A stretch of DNA of 49,269 nt, taken from Phenylobacterium sp. Its GTDB lineage: Bacteria; Pseudomonadota; Alphaproteobacteria; Caulobacterales; Caulobacteraceae. The stretch lies in NCBI RefSeq assembly GCF_022402485.1, contig NZ_JAKRSA010000015.1:1-49269 (forward strand), in the 5' to 3' direction. A model generated the notes under the pieces. It did not search any database, had not been told where the DNA came from, and was given only the letters and a program-made list of their open reading frames with translations. Made by a program: the position numbers and the translations under genes. Positions 24,883-33,621 of the stretch are shown in pieces; the stretch's first letter is position 1, and every line of letters begins with the position of its first letter.

Positions 24883-26736
24883 TTGCTGATCCTGAACAAA
24901 TCAAAAGGTGACCACATCAAGGTCGAACCGGAGGTGCTGGCGAAGTCCCAGGCACCGATCCTGCGGATGTTCGCGGCCATTGCGGCCGTCTATTATCTGA
25001 TCATCACCCTGTCCCATCCTTTCTTCACGTCGGGGGTGGCGCTGCCGGTGCTCCTGGCTCTGTCGACGACGACGACGGTGGTCGGTTTCCTGATCTGGCG
25101 ACGCCTGCGCGCGCCCGTGGGGCTGCTGCAGCTTGAAGGCTTCGCCGTTCTGCTCTTTGGCCTGCCTCTGGCCAATGTCACCACGCAGCTCAGCTTTAAC
25201 TTCGAGCCCCTGAAACTCATCTACTACGTGCTGCTTGCCCTGGCCTTCGCCACGGGCGCGCCGACGCGGCGGTTGGGGTTTGCCGCGGCAGGTCTGGCCC
25301 TGGCCCTGCTGGTGCTGATGGCCCGGAACGCCCCCGGAAACCTGATCAGTGAATACGCTTATGTCAGTCTGGCCAGCCTGTTCGCGGCGGTCGGTATTTC
25401 CGCGATGATGCGGAGCGCCATGATGCGCGAACTCCGCGCCCGGCTGGCCACTGACAAGCTGAACCATGCCCTGCGACACGAACTGGCCCGCAATCAGGAC
25501 CTGGCCCGCGAGGCGCAAGACCTCGCCGTCGCCGCGCGCACCGCTGACCGCACCAAAAGCGAGTTTCTGGCCACCATGAGCCACGAGATCCGCACCCCCA
25601 TGAACGGGGTGCTTGGCATGGTCCAGGTGATGGAGCGCGATGACCTGGCCCCCAAGCAGCGCGATCGCCTGACCACAGTCCGGCGCTCGGCTGAAGATCT
25701 GCTGGAGATCCTCAACGCGGTGCTGGACGTGTCGCGGATTGAGGCCGGCGAAATGAGCCTGTCCCCAGCCCCTTTCGACCTCGACCGGTTCTCAGAGACT
25801 CTTCGGAAACTCTATGGGCAGCTCGCGGCTGATCGGGGTCTGATTTTCCGCCTGGATGTCGCGCCGGACGTCTCGGGCCTGAGGCTGGGGGATGAGGTCC
25901 GTGTCCGCCAGATCCTCAGCAACCTGATCTCTAACGCCCTCAAGTTCACCGAGGCGGGATCGGTCATCGTCAGGATCAGCGGTGATCATGAGCACCTCGT
26001 CTGCGAGGTTCACGATACCGGCGTCGGCATTCCCACAGATCAGCAGGCCAGCATCTTCGAGAAGTTCGTCCAGGCTGATTCTTCCAATACCCGTCGCTCA
26101 GGCGGTACGGGCCTAGGCCTGTCCATTTGCCGTGACCTTGCCGAACTCATGGGTGGCCAGATCACCTTCTCCAGTCAGCCTGGCCGCGGCAGCCGGTTTA
26201 TCCTCGACCTGCCCCTGCCCGCCGTTGCGGCGGGAGATGCGATGACCGCCGCGCGCAATGAGCGCCTTCTTCCGCCTATCGTGACCAAGCCGGCCCCTTC
26301 CGTCGGGCTTTCGGGGTGCAAGGTGCTGATCGCCGACGATAATCTGGCCAACCGGGCGGTTCTCCAGACCCTCCTGGAAAGCGAGGGGGCCGAGTGTGGC
26401 CTAGCTGCCGACGGCCTGCAGGCGGTGGAGGCCTGGGCGGCCGGTGAGTGGCACGTGATCTTGATGGACATTCACATGCCCAGGCTTGATGGCCTGGCTG
26501 CCGTCCGGCAGATCCGCGCCATGGAACGGGCAGACGCGATGACCCGCACCCCGGTGATCGCCGTCACGGCCAGTGTCATGGCCGATGAGATCCGCCGCTA
26601 CATGGGTGCGGGGATGGATGCGGTGGTGGCCAAGCCCGTACAGTTTGAGACCCTTCTTGGCCTGATCGATCAGGTCGTGAGGGAGCCGGCAGCCCGGCAG
26701 GGGGACGTCAGCAGTCTGGCAGGCTGGCCGGTCTGA
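24883..26736 (+). CDS. membrane hybrid histidine kinase with receiver domain
   Basis: 617 residues from a TTG start (GGGA 9 bases upstream). Five or six membrane helices occupy about 27-175, without an obvious periplasmic sensor domain. A coiled coil (185-225) leads to HisKA with phospho-acceptor His234 in FLATMSHEIRTPMNGV. HATPase_c has N box ISNALKF, G1 box DTGVGI and G2 box GGTGLGLSI. The C-terminal receiver (about 480-600) has phospho-acceptor Asp529 in LMDIHMPRLDG, Thr in AVTAS and Lys in VAKPV. It should autophosphorylate and pass phosphate to its own receiver and a phosphotransferase. Signal unknown; the membrane region may itself sense. All catalytic residues present, unlike the pseudo-kinase at 27471. 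Confidence 0.92.
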   Translation: MLILNKSKGDHIKVEPEVLAKSQAPILRMFAAIAAVYYLIITLSHPFFTSGVALPVLLALSTTTTVVGFLIWRRLRAPVGLLQLEGFAVLLFGLPLANVTTQLSFNFEPLKLIYYVLLALAFATGAPTRRLGFAAAGLALALLVLMARNAPGNLISEYAYVSLASLFAAVGISAMMRSAMMRELRARLATDKLNHALRHELARNQDLAREAQDLAVAARTADRTKSEFLATMSHEIRTPMNGVLGMVQVMERDDLAPKQRDRLTTVRRSAEDLLEILNAVLDVSRIEAGEMSLSPAPFDLDRFSETLRKLYGQLAADRGLIFRLDVAPDVSGLRLGDEVRVRQILSNLISNALKFTEAGSVIVRISGDHEHLVCEVHDTGVGIPTDQQASIFEKFVQADSSNTRRSGGTGLGLSICRDLAELMGGQITFSSQPGRGSRFILDLPLPAVAAGDAMTAARNERLLPPIVTKPAPSVGLSGCKVLIADDNLANRAVLQTLLESEGAECGLAADGLQAVEAWAAGEWHVILMDIHMPRLDGLAAVRQIRAMERADAMTRTPVIAVTASVMADEIRRYMGAGMDAVVAKPVQFETLLGLIDQVVREPAARQGDVSSLAGWPV

Positions 26737-26746
26737 AGCCCGGCAA

Positions 26747-27370
26747 CTAGGCTGGCTGGGCTGAGCCCCATTCATTCCACCCGGCGATCCTGGGCGTCTT
26801 GGGCAGATAGGCCTTTTCCAGGCTTGTCAGGGTAAACCTCGCCCCTTCCACCGTCTCAGCCACAGGGCGATTCAGGTGGCAGCCCCCCGCGAGGCGGCTC
26901 CAAAGCGGGTCCAATCGCCGTTGCCAGCGGGCGATCGCCGGCTCGGGCGACAGACCGTGCTCGCAAAAAAAGAAGGTCCCGCCTGGCTTCAGCACCCGTC
27001 TGACTTCCGACAGGGCCTTGGCGCTGTCCGCCACCGAACAGAGGGTGAAGGTGCAGACCACGCTGTCGAAGCTCTGGTCATCAAAGGGCAGAGCTTCGGC
27101 CGTCCCGGCCTCCACCTCAAGCCTGAGATCAGGATCCCTCGGGGCCGTCAGAGCCAGGGCTCGCAGTTCCGGGGAAGGGTCGATGCCGGTGACGCTCTCG
27201 ACCTTGTTTACATCATAGAAGGCGAGATTCAGGCCGCCGCCGATGCCGAGCTCCAGGACCCGCCCATGGGCCTGGGGCACGATCTTCGCCCGCTGCCGCA
27301 TGATGCCAGGCGATCCGCAGGCGCAGGTCAGCAGACCCGGCAGGATACGTCGTTCGTAATAGCTCGCCAT
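26747..27370 (-). CDS. class I SAM-dependent methyltransferase
   Basis: 207 residues. Motif I is VLELGIGGGLNLAFYD (about 38-53); the acidic residue at the end of strand two is GIDPSPEL; motif III-like SFDSVVCTFTLCSV and post-motif LKPGGTFFFCEHGL follow. The layout resembles the METTL7-like and Ubie/COQ5-type small methyltransferases. Its substrate is not identifiable. A TTG at 27373 lies directly before the ATG at 27370, which I prefer, with GGGGG just upstream. Convergent with the hybrid kinase (10 bases between stops); no operon partner. Confidence 0.85.
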   Translation of the reverse strand: MASYYERRILPGLLTCACGSPGIMRQRAKIVPQAHGRVLELGIGGGLNLAFYDVNKVESVTGIDPSPELRALALTAPRDPDLRLEVEAGTAEALPFDDQSFDSVVCTFTLCSVADSAKALSEVRRVLKPGGTFFFCEHGLSPEPAIARWQRRLDPLWSRLAGGCHLNRPVAETVEGARFTLTSLEKAYLPKTPRIAGWNEWGSAQPA

Positions 27371-27470
27371 CAAGGCCCCCCGGGTGATGCGAGATCATCA
27401 TGGCCTGCAGTGCTCGGGGAGGCTAGGGCGCTGGCGAGGTCACGGGCCATGACCTGGCTGATTTAGACGC

Positions 27471-28574
27471 TCAGGCGGCCTGAGCCTTGTCCTGCCCCAG
27501 GGCCTGTTGCAAGGCCCGCAGGAGGTGCTCGGGCTTCATCGGCTTCTCAACCACCCCGATCATGCCGGCGGCGATATAGCCCGCAGCATCCTCGGGATCG
27601 GCATTGGCGGTGAGGGCGATGATCGGGGTTTGGCCGGCAGGGCCATCCAAGGCGCGGATGGCGCGCGTGGCTGCGACACCGTCCATGCGCGGCATCTTGA
27701 TGTCCATCAGGATCAGGTCAAAGCGCCCCGTCCGGGCCAGCTCAACCGCCTCGATCCCATCGACGGCAGTCTCTGCCGTGCAGTCGAACATCTCGCAGAG
27801 GGTTTCGGCCACCATGCGGTTGGTGGCGTTGTCGTCGACGATCAGCACATGGGCGACGCGCTCGGCGGCATGCTCGCCTGGCACCATCTCGGCAGCCGGC
27901 GCGAGGGGCGCGGTCAGGGTAAATACAGCCGTCTCTCCGCCCCCCGCATTCAGTTCCGTGCGGCAGTGCCCCTCCAGGGTCTCAAGAAGCCTCTGGCTGA
28001 GCGCAGCACCCATGGCCGTCTCCAGGCCAAAGCGCGCCGTGACCTCTTCAAGGCTGCCCGACAGATTTCCCTCAGTCGCCTCGCCAGCGCCCCGGACGCG
28101 ACCCACCAGCTGCAGCGTCCCATCGGCCAGGGGCGTGACTTCAAGCGAAGCTTCAACTGCGCCACGCCGAACCCCGGAGATGGCCAGGCCAATGAAACCA
28201 TCGAACACCTGGTGCAATCTGTGGGCGTCCACAACCGCGGCCATGGCGGGTTCCCCAACGCAGGACACCAGCAGGGTGACGCCGCCTTGTCCCACGCGAC
28301 TGATCCAGCGGGCCTGCACATCGTCCATCAGGTCCCGCAGTTGATAAGGGGCGGGGCTCACGCTCAGGCTGCCGGTCGCTATCTGCTTCAGGTCCTGGGC
28401 CAGGACCAGCAGCCGCGAGATGGCGTTGGCGGCCTCATCAATGCCGTCAGCGCAGGCTGCGGCGTCAGGTGGAAGATGGTGTCGTCCGAGGCGCGCATTC
28501 AGCGCCTGCATCCCCTCGATCTGGATGCGGATTTCTTCGGTAATGTGCTCGAAGAAGAACTCGGAGGGGGGCAT
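27471..28574 (-). CDS. pseudo-histidine-kinase fused to an intact receiver
   Basis: 367 residues. The N-terminal part aligns with HisKA-HATPase_c of the hybrid kinase at 24883, but the H-box reads [12 protein letters not shown]: Glu13 sits where MSHEIRTPMNGV has His. The N box Asn is Leu (DGFIGLAIS against SNLISNALK), and no DXGXG or GXGLGL is present. So neither autophosphorylation nor ATP binding is expected. The C-terminal receiver is intact: Asp pair in LIVDDNA, phospho-acceptor Asp291 in [11 protein letters not shown], Thr in ALTANA, Lys344 in VEKPM. It could be a phosphate sink or a scaffold modulating another kinase, as DivL does in Caulobacter. His10 lies three residues before Glu13. 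ATG 28574 is inferred from domain start; the Shine-Dalgarno is weak. Confidence 0.8.
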   Translation of the reverse strand: MPPSEFFFEHITEEIRIQIEGMQALNARLGRHHLPPDAAACADGIDEAANAISRLLVLAQDLKQIATGSLSVSPAPYQLRDLMDDVQARWISRVGQGGVTLLVSCVGEPAMAAVVDAHRLHQVFDGFIGLAISGVRRGAVEASLEVTPLADGTLQLVGRVRGAGEATEGNLSGSLEEVTARFGLETAMGAALSQRLLETLEGHCRTELNAGGGETAVFTLTAPLAPAAEMVPGEHAAERVAHVLIVDDNATNRMVAETLCEMFDCTAETAVDGIEAVELARTGRFDLILMDIKMPRMDGVAATRAIRALDGPAGQTPIIALTANADPEDAAGYIAAGMIGVVEKPMKPEHLLRALQQALGQDKAQAA

Positions 28575-28847
28575 GGTTTCGGACGCCGTTGCAATCTGCC
28601 ACCTAAGATGGGTGCAACACTTTGCAGAGACGTTAAGCGAGCTGTGTCGCCTTGACGCAGAGCTCAAAAGCAGAACGCGCAGCACGTCTCGTTGGTGCTG
28701 GGATCAGACGCCTTGAAGTTGTAGCCAACTGAAAGTGGAATGTCGGACTGCTGGGGGTTGGTTTACCCCTCCAAAAGGCGATCATCTGGACACTCAGCGC
28801 GCCAGCGGCGTCTTCCCTTGCAGCCCCTGCGCGCGCATATGGGGGGC

Positions 28848-29579
28848 ATGACGGACACTGCTCGTGACAGGCGCGCCCTGGTGTTGTTTTCCGGGGGCCA
28901 GGACTCCTCGGTTTGCCTGGCCTGGGCCTTGGCTCGCTATGACCATGTCGAGACCGTGGGTTTCGACTATGGCCAACGCCACACCGTCGAGATGCAGGCG
29001 CGGCAGGTGGTCCGGCGGGCGATGGCTGATCAGGTTCCAGATTGGGCGCAGCGTCTGGGCCCTGATCATCTCATCGATCTGACCAGTTTTGGCGCCATCG
29101 CTGAGACCGCCATGACCCGTGAGCGCGCCTTCGAGATCACTGACAAGGGGCTGCCCTCCACCTTCGTGCCGGGGCGTAATCTCGTCTTTCTGACCTACGG
29201 CGCGGCCCTGGCTGACCGACGGGGAACACGCGACCTGGTCGGCGGCATGTGTGAGACCGATTTCTCTGGCTATCCTGACTGCCGCCGCGACACCATCGAG
29301 GCCCTTGAGCGGGCCCTGAACCTCGGCATGGCGCAGGATTTCCAGATCCGGACCCCCCTGATGTCGCTCACCAAGGCGCAGACCTGGGCCCTGGCCAAGG
29401 GGCTGGGCGGAGAGGACCTGACGGATCTCATCTGTGAGGAAAGCCATACCTGCTATCGGGGCGAGCGCGGCGTGCGTCACGATTGGGGTTATGGTTGCGG
29501 CACCTGTCCGGCGTGCGATCTCAGGTCCAAAGGTTGGTCGGAGTGGGTGGCACAGGGACGCCCGGAGCTCGCCCCATGA
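28848..29579 (+). CDS. queC: 7-cyano-7-deazaguanine synthase
   Basis: 243 residues. QueC converts 7-carboxy-7-deazaguanine to preQ0 with ATP and ammonia in queuosine biosynthesis. The ATP-binding PP-loop is [14 protein letters not shown] (residues 14-27), followed by [27 protein letters not shown] and [15 protein letters not shown] are family hallmarks. The C-terminal zinc site uses Cys in CYRGERG and [16 protein letters not shown]. The ATG at 28848 is chosen because GGGGG is adjacent and the family N-terminus begins near here; an ATG at 28839 adds three residues, and the ORF from 28740 is non-homologous upstream. Stop overlaps queE by four bases (ATGA). Confidence 0.96.
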   Translation: MTDTARDRRALVLFSGGQDSSVCLAWALARYDHVETVGFDYGQRHTVEMQARQVVRRAMADQVPDWAQRLGPDHLIDLTSFGAIAETAMTRERAFEITDKGLPSTFVPGRNLVFLTYGAALADRRGTRDLVGGMCETDFSGYPDCRRDTIEALERALNLGMAQDFQIRTPLMSLTKAQTWALAKGLGGEDLTDLICEESHTCYRGERGVRHDWGYGCGTCPACDLRSKGWSEWVAQGRPELAP

Positions 29580-30208
29580 GCTACTCGGTCAAGGAGATCT
29601 TCCTGACCCTGCAGGGGGAGGGGGGACAGGCCGGCCGACCTGCGGTGTTCTGCCGTTTTGCCGGTTGTAACCTGTGGTCCGGGCGCGAGGCCGACCGGGC
29701 ACAGGCGGTCTGCACCTTCTGTGACACTGACTTTGTTGGCATGGACGGCCCCGGGGGAGGCCGCTTTTCCGATGCGGCGGCACTGGCCGATGCGGTCGCC
29801 GGGGCGTGGACCGGTGGCGCGGCTAACCGGCTGGTGGTCTGCACCGGCGGCGAGCCCTTGCTGCAGCTGGATCCGCCCCTGATCACGGCCTTGAAGGACC
29901 GGGGCTTCTCCATCGCTGTGGAAACCAACGGAACGCTCCCAGCGCCCCCTGGCGTTGACTGGATCTGCGTCAGTCCGAAGGCCCAGGCCCCCCTGGCCCA
30001 GACGGCCGGCCAGGAAATGAAACTGGTCTTTCCTCAGCCCGGCGTTGATCCAGAGCGGTTTGCCAGCCTGGATTTCGAGCGATTTTACCTTCAGCCCATG
30101 GATGGGCCCAACAGGATCGCCAACACCGAGGCGGCGATCGCCTATTGCCTCGCGCACCCTCAGTGGCGTTTAAGCGTCCAAACCCACAAATATCTGGGCA
30201 TTCCCTGA
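29576..30208 (+). CDS. queE: 7-carboxy-7-deazaguanine synthase
   Basis: 210 residues, radical SAM. It rearranges 6-carboxytetrahydropterin to 7-carboxy-7-deazaguanine, the step before QueC. The cluster motif is the QueE-specific CX14CX2C: Cys in [10 protein letters not shown], then [25 protein letters not shown] at the N-terminus and [14 protein letters not shown] (the GGEP SAM site) follow, with [11 protein letters not shown] and KYLGIP near the C-terminus. The ATGA overlap with queC implies translational coupling. Queuosine precursors act in tRNA wobble modification. Confidence 0.96.
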   Translation: MSYSVKEIFLTLQGEGGQAGRPAVFCRFAGCNLWSGREADRAQAVCTFCDTDFVGMDGPGGGRFSDAAALADAVAGAWTGGAANRLVVCTGGEPLLQLDPPLITALKDRGFSIAVETNGTLPAPPGVDWICVSPKAQAPLAQTAGQEMKLVFPQPGVDPERFASLDFERFYLQPMDGPNRIANTEAAIAYCLAHPQWRLSVQTHKYLGIP

Positions 30209-30244
30209 GGGCCGATCGGCTGGACGGATTGCCCGAGCGCGCCA

Positions 30245-30616
30245 ATGACATCGCAAATTTTTGAGATCACCAAGGTCGCTACCTTTGATGCGGCCCACTA
30301 TCTGCCCGATGGCCCGGCTGAGAGCCCCTATACGCGCCTGCATGGTCACTCCTTCCAGGTCGAGGCCACCGTAGCCGGCACCCCGCAGCCGCCGGTGGGC
30401 TGGGTCGCCGATCTGGCCGAGCTGGACGGGGCGCTGCGAGCGGTCGCCCTGGAGCTGGACCATGGCCTTCTCAATGAGAAGCCGGGGCTCGACAGTCCGA
30501 CCCTGGAGAACCTCTGCCTGTACTTCGCAGAGCGTCTGAAGGTGCAGTTTCCCGGCCTCGCAAGGGTCAAGGTATCCCGGCCCACCATCGGCGAGAGTTG
30601 CGCCCTGTCCCTCTAG
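30245..30616 (+). CDS. queD: QueD-like 6-carboxytetrahydropterin synthase, Cys replaced by Tyr
   Basis: 123 residues of the PTPS/QueD family; follows queE by 36 bases in a queC-E-D operon. The zinc site is present: His18 (FDAAHYL), His33 and His35 (RLHGHSF). Asp72-His73 of the catalytic dyad (LDHGLLN) and Glu117 (IGESC) are also present. The CX3HGH motif that carries the catalytic Cys in QueD reads YTRLHGH here, so position 29 is Tyr. PTPS-III enzymes replace this Cys with Glu, other paralogues have altered residues, but Tyr should not act as the same nucleophile or base. The operon context still makes a queuosine role most likely. Symbol is by context. Confidence 0.8.
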   Translation: MTSQIFEITKVATFDAAHYLPDGPAESPYTRLHGHSFQVEATVAGTPQPPVGWVADLAELDGALRAVALELDHGLLNEKPGLDSPTLENLCLYFAERLKVQFPGLARVKVSRPTIGESCALSL

Positions 30617-30660
30617 GGCGGGTCGTCTAGGCTATTGGGCCCTGACGTTACCCTCTTGGC

Positions 30661-30885
30661 TTAGCGATCACGGCGGGCCTTGCGCTCATCGTCCTTATCG
30701 TCGCCCCCGGGGATGACGGCACCAGCCGCCATGCCGACACCTTTGGCCGTGGCACCCACCGCGGCACCTGTGACGCCAATGGCGACGCCGGCGGTGGTAC
30801 CGACCACGGCGGCGGCGAGGCAGCCGGCCTGGGTGAGGGCCAGCGCTCCGATGAGGCTGAGGCGAAGAAGCAGCGGCATGGTCAT
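30661..30885 (-). CDS. small glycine-zipper lipoprotein
   Basis: 74 residues. The signal peptide ends in a lipobox (LTQAGC, about residue 21). The mature part is a Gly/Ala-rich zipper (AAAVVGTTAGVAIGVTGAAV) and ends in a charged tail (DDKDDERKARRD). Such short outer-membrane-anchored glycine-zipper lipoproteins are common and of unknown function. GGGGGA is 7-8 bases before the ATG at 30885, which rules out the longer start at 30933. Convergent with queD. Confidence 0.7.
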   Translation of the reverse strand: MTMPLLLRLSLIGALALTQAGCLAAAVVGTTAGVAIGVTGAAVGATAKGVGMAAGAVIPGGDDKDDERKARRDR

Positions 30886-30954
30886 GTTGGATCCCCCAGG
30901 ACAGTCCCCACAAGACCCGCAAATCATCACCAAATGGTGGCGAGTAGCCCGATC

Positions 30955-31467
30955 TCAGTCGAGCTGGTGCGCCAAGGAGATCGCCGCATCATCCCGACGC
31001 CGCCAAGGCCCGGTGAAGCCAGGGTCTGCCCGGCGCCGGCGGTCGGGGCCAAAGTAGTCCTGGGTGCGGATATAGGGCCTGGGATATTCCACGATACGGT
31101 TCAGCCGTTCGAGCACCCCGCGGGCCGTCAACGGTTTGGCCAGGAACTCATTGACCCCGGCGTCCCGGGCTTCAGCCACCCGGCGCATGGTGGAATGCCC
31201 TGTGATCATGATGACCGGGATCATCTGGTTGGGGCTATCGGGGGAGTTGCGCAGCAGACGTACGAAGTCGATGCCATCCAGGGGTTGCATCGACAGATCG
31301 GTCATGACGATGTCGATAGGGTGGTTGCGCAGCTGCTGCAGCCCTTCGGCCCCATCGGCACCCTCATGAATATGCACCACGCCGATGGCGCGCAGGATCT
31401 CGGTCAACAGCACCCGCATGTGGTGGTTGTCGTCAACAAGCAGGATCCTGAGCAGTTCGTATCGCAA
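30955..31467 (-). CDS. CheY-like response regulator with basic C-terminal tail
   Basis: 170 residues from a TTG start. One receiver domain: LLVDDNHHMRVLL, phospho-acceptor Asp in VMTDLSMQPLDGIDFV, Thr-equivalent in MITGHS, Lys in FLAKPLTARG. After the receiver (about 120) there is a short extension YFGPDRRRRADPGF found in a family of alphaproteobacterial single-domain regulators; no DNA-binding domain. Output is probably protein-protein interaction. It lies 145 bases downstream in direction from aroC with no clear terminator between. Partner kinase unknown; the hybrid kinase and pseudo-kinase at 25-28 kb are candidates only by proximity. Confidence 0.88.
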   Translation of the reverse strand: MRYELLRILLVDDNHHMRVLLTEILRAIGVVHIHEGADGAEGLQQLRNHPIDIVMTDLSMQPLDGIDFVRLLRNSPDSPNQMIPVIMITGHSTMRRVAEARDAGVNEFLAKPLTARGVLERLNRIVEYPRPYIRTQDYFGPDRRRRADPGFTGPWRRRDDAAISLAHQLD

Positions 31468-31612
31468 GGGTCCGTCTTTCGCGGTCTGCCTGCGTCCTGT
31501 CGGACGGGCGGCGGAGGGACATCATGGGTGGCCCATTTCGGGTAAGTCCGACGCGCGGTCAATGTCAAAACCAATGATACCCGGTTTAAGGCTCGCCCAG
31601 TCTTTCTAGCGT

Positions 31613-32731
31613 CTAGTCTGGTAGACCGGGCTTGAAACGTGCCTCGCCCGCTTGGCCGCGGTGCCGGAGAAAAGCGTCAGCCAGCACACAGGCCACCATG
31701 GCTTCGACCACTGGAACGGCACGGATCCCGACGCAGGGGTCGTGGCGACCCTTTGTGCGCAACTCGATCTCCTGCCCGGTCTCATCCAGACTGCGGCGGG
31801 GGGTGAGGATGGAGGAGGTCGGCTTGAACGCCACCCGCGCAGCCACCGCTTGTCCGGTGGAGATCCCTCCCAGCACGCCGCCGGCCTTGTTGGACAGGAA
31901 GATCGGCTCACCGTCATTGCCCATGCGCATCTCGTCGGCGTTCTCTTCCCCCGTGAGGGCGGCCGAGGAAAAGCCTGCGCCAATTTCGACCCCCTTGGCG
32001 GCGTTGATCGACATGAGCGCGCCGGCCAGTTCGGCGTCGAGCTTGCCATAGATGGGCGCCCCCCAGCCGGCTGGAACGCCGGTCGCCTCGACTTCGACAA
32101 TGGCCCCGGTGGAAGAGCCGCTCTTGCGGATCTTCTCCAGGTGAGCCTCCCAAACGGGTACGGTCTCGGCGTCAGGACACCAGAAGGGGTTGTTGCGGGT
32201 CTCGGCCCAATCAAAGCGGCGGCGATCAATCTCATGGGGACCGATCTGCACCACAGCGGCGCGAATGCTGACGCCGCTCAGGATCTTCCGAGCCACGGCA
32301 CCGGCCGCCACCCGGGCGGCGGTTTCCCGGGCGGAGGCGCGGCCACCCCCACGGTAGTCCCGCACGCCGTATTTGGCGAAATAGGCATAGTCCGCATGAC
32401 CTGGGCGAAAGGCCTGGGCGATCTCTGAATAGTCGCGGCTGCGTTGGTCGGTATTCTCGATCATCATCGAGATGGGCGTGCCGGTGGTCACAGGGCCGCC
32501 GGTGCGGGCATCCTCGAACACCCCCGACAGGATACGCACGGCATCGGGCTCCTGCCGCTGGGTGACGAACTTGCCTTGGCCCGGGCGGCGCTGGTCCAGC
32601 CAGACCTGCACATCCTCGGCGGTCAGGGACAGACCTGCGGGGCAACCGTCGATCACGCAGCCGAGGGCTGGGCCGTGGCTTTCGCCCCAGGTTGTGACGC
32701 GGAACAGATGACCAAATGTGTTGTGCGACAT
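31613..32731 (-). CDS. aroC: chorismate synthase
   Basis: 372 residues. AroC removes phosphate from EPSP to give chorismate, needing reduced [23 protein letters not shown] is the canonical N-terminus. [16 protein letters not shown] is the family signature, and [10 protein letters not shown] includes FMN-contacting residues. The C-terminal [16 protein letters not shown] segment ([12 protein letters not shown]) is also conserved. The longer ORF from 32767 adds 12 unrelated residues, so ATG 32731 is used (AAGAG upstream). Read leftward, followed by the response regulator. With aroF at 35809 it places two shikimate-pathway genes in one window, though not in one operon. Confidence 0.97.
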   Translation of the reverse strand: MSHNTFGHLFRVTTWGESHGPALGCVIDGCPAGLSLTAEDVQVWLDQRRPGQGKFVTQRQEPDAVRILSGVFEDARTGGPVTTGTPISMMIENTDQRSRDYSEIAQAFRPGHADYAYFAKYGVRDYRGGGRASARETAARVAAGAVARKILSGVSIRAAVVQIGPHEIDRRRFDWAETRNNPFWCPDAETVPVWEAHLEKIRKSGSSTGAIVEVEATGVPAGWGAPIYGKLDAELAGALMSINAAKGVEIGAGFSSAALTGEENADEMRMGNDGEPIFLSNKAGGVLGGISTGQAVAARVAFKPTSSILTPRRSLDETGQEIELRTKGRHDPCVGIRAVPVVEAMVACVLADAFLRHRGQAGEARFKPGLPD

Positions 32732-32827
32732 AGCCGCGCTCTTAGCGCATTTCCACGCAGGCGCCACGTCCGTGACGCGGCTTAGGGCTTTAGCCCGAAG
32801 GCTAGTATGAGCTGCTTGGCGCGGCTC

Positions 32828-33538
32828 TCACGCCGCCCAGGCGGCGGCGAACCGGCGCAGAAGGGTGCGGGCAGCGCTGGAGGCGGTTTCATGGGCTGCC
32901 TGCAACCGGATGAACAGGTCACCCTGGCGATGGCGGCCTCTGGCCGGCAGCCCTTCACCGTTCAGTCTGATCAGCCCCCGGGCCGAGGCCTTGCGGGTAA
33001 TCCAGACGTCCCGAGGTCCCAGAGGCGTGTCCAGCTTGATCCGACCGCCTTGGTCCAGAAGTGAAGCCTCCAGCCCAACGGTGATCCACAGATCATTGCC
33101 CCGCACGATCAGCTGCCCTTCACCGCGAAGCGCCACGGTGAGCATCTCGCCCCCGGCGCGCAGCCGGTCGCCATGGCGCAGGCCGGCGGGCACGGTGATC
33201 TTCAGTCTGCGACCATCAACAATGCGGTGCTCGACCTGACCGCCGTGCAGGGCGTGATGCGGGGTGAGGGTGAGCGTTGCCGCCTCTGACGGCGCGGGAC
33301 GTGCCGGAACGCTTGGGGGGGCCTGAAAGCGCCGGTCACCGGCAGCACGTCCACGCAGGATATCATAGGCCAGGACTGTCTGGCGGAAGGCCTCGGCATC
33401 GCCGCCGACGCGGTCGGGATGGACAGTCTTGGCGCGATTTCGAAAGGCGCGGCGCAGTTCGCCGGGCGAGGCGGCGGCGGCCACGCCCAGCAACTCCCGC
33501 GCCTGCCGCGCTGTCAGGGCCTGATCTGTCCCGCTCAT
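32828..33538 (-). CDS. DnaJ-like co-chaperone without zinc finger
   Basis: 236 residues. The J-domain (about 9-62) has the essential HPD (VHPDRVGG). The region TLTPHHALHGGQVEHRI to VPAGLRHGDRLRAGGEM resembles the C-terminal substrate-binding domain of CbpA/DnaJ. There is no Gly/Phe-rich region and no CXXCXGXG zinc module, so it is a type II/III co-chaperone that stimulates an Hsp70 ATPase. A compact hairpin covers its start (see 33538-33553). Divergent from pdxH. Partner Hsp70 not in window. Confidence 0.88.
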   Translation of the reverse strand: MSGTDQALTARQARELLGVAAAASPGELRRAFRNRAKTVHPDRVGGDAEAFRQTVLAYDILRGRAAGDRRFQAPPSVPARPAPSEAATLTLTPHHALHGGQVEHRIVDGRRLKITVPAGLRHGDRLRAGGEMLTVALRGEGQLIVRGNDLWITVGLEASLLDQGGRIKLDTPLGPRDVWITRKASARGLIRLNGEGLPARGRHRQGDLFIRLQAAHETASSAARTLLRRFAAAWAA

Positions 33539-33553
33539 AGGACGAACGTCCTA
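33538..33553 (-). promoter_or_regulatory. hairpin over Shine-Dalgarno and start of the DnaJ-like gene
   Basis: On the minus strand TAGGAC and GTCCTA form a 6-bp stem around the tetraloop GTTC. The 5' arm carries AGGA, the likely ribosome-binding site 10 bases from the ATG, and the 3' arm ends in the A of the ATG. The structure could hold initiation off until melted. An RNA thermometer on a chaperone gene is attractive but is inference; a protein operator is equally possible. Confidence 0.4.
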
Positions 33554-33584
33554 GACTCAGCGCCGTCAACGGCGCGTTAAACCC

Positions 33585-33613
33585 CTGACGGCGGTCACCT
33601 TGCGCGCTATAGG
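33585..33613 (+). promoter_or_regulatory. predicted promoter of pdxH
   Basis: CTGACG (33585-33590), 17 bases, then TATAGG (33608-33613, within GCTATAGG). Predicted +1 is 33620, two bases before the ATG at 33622, so the transcript would be near leaderless. AAGG lies only about three bases before the ATG, too close for a normal Shine-Dalgarno. Confidence 0.45.
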
Positions 33614-33621
33614 CCAAGGTC

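Noticed and set aside
28726..28775. Possible preQ1 riboswitch upstream of queC (GGGG/CCCC with a TTGG/CCAA pairing)
   Set aside because: The pseudoknot has a one-base third loop and the A-rich tail of preQ1-I is missing, so it cannot form the known fold. Covariance-model search would be decisive.
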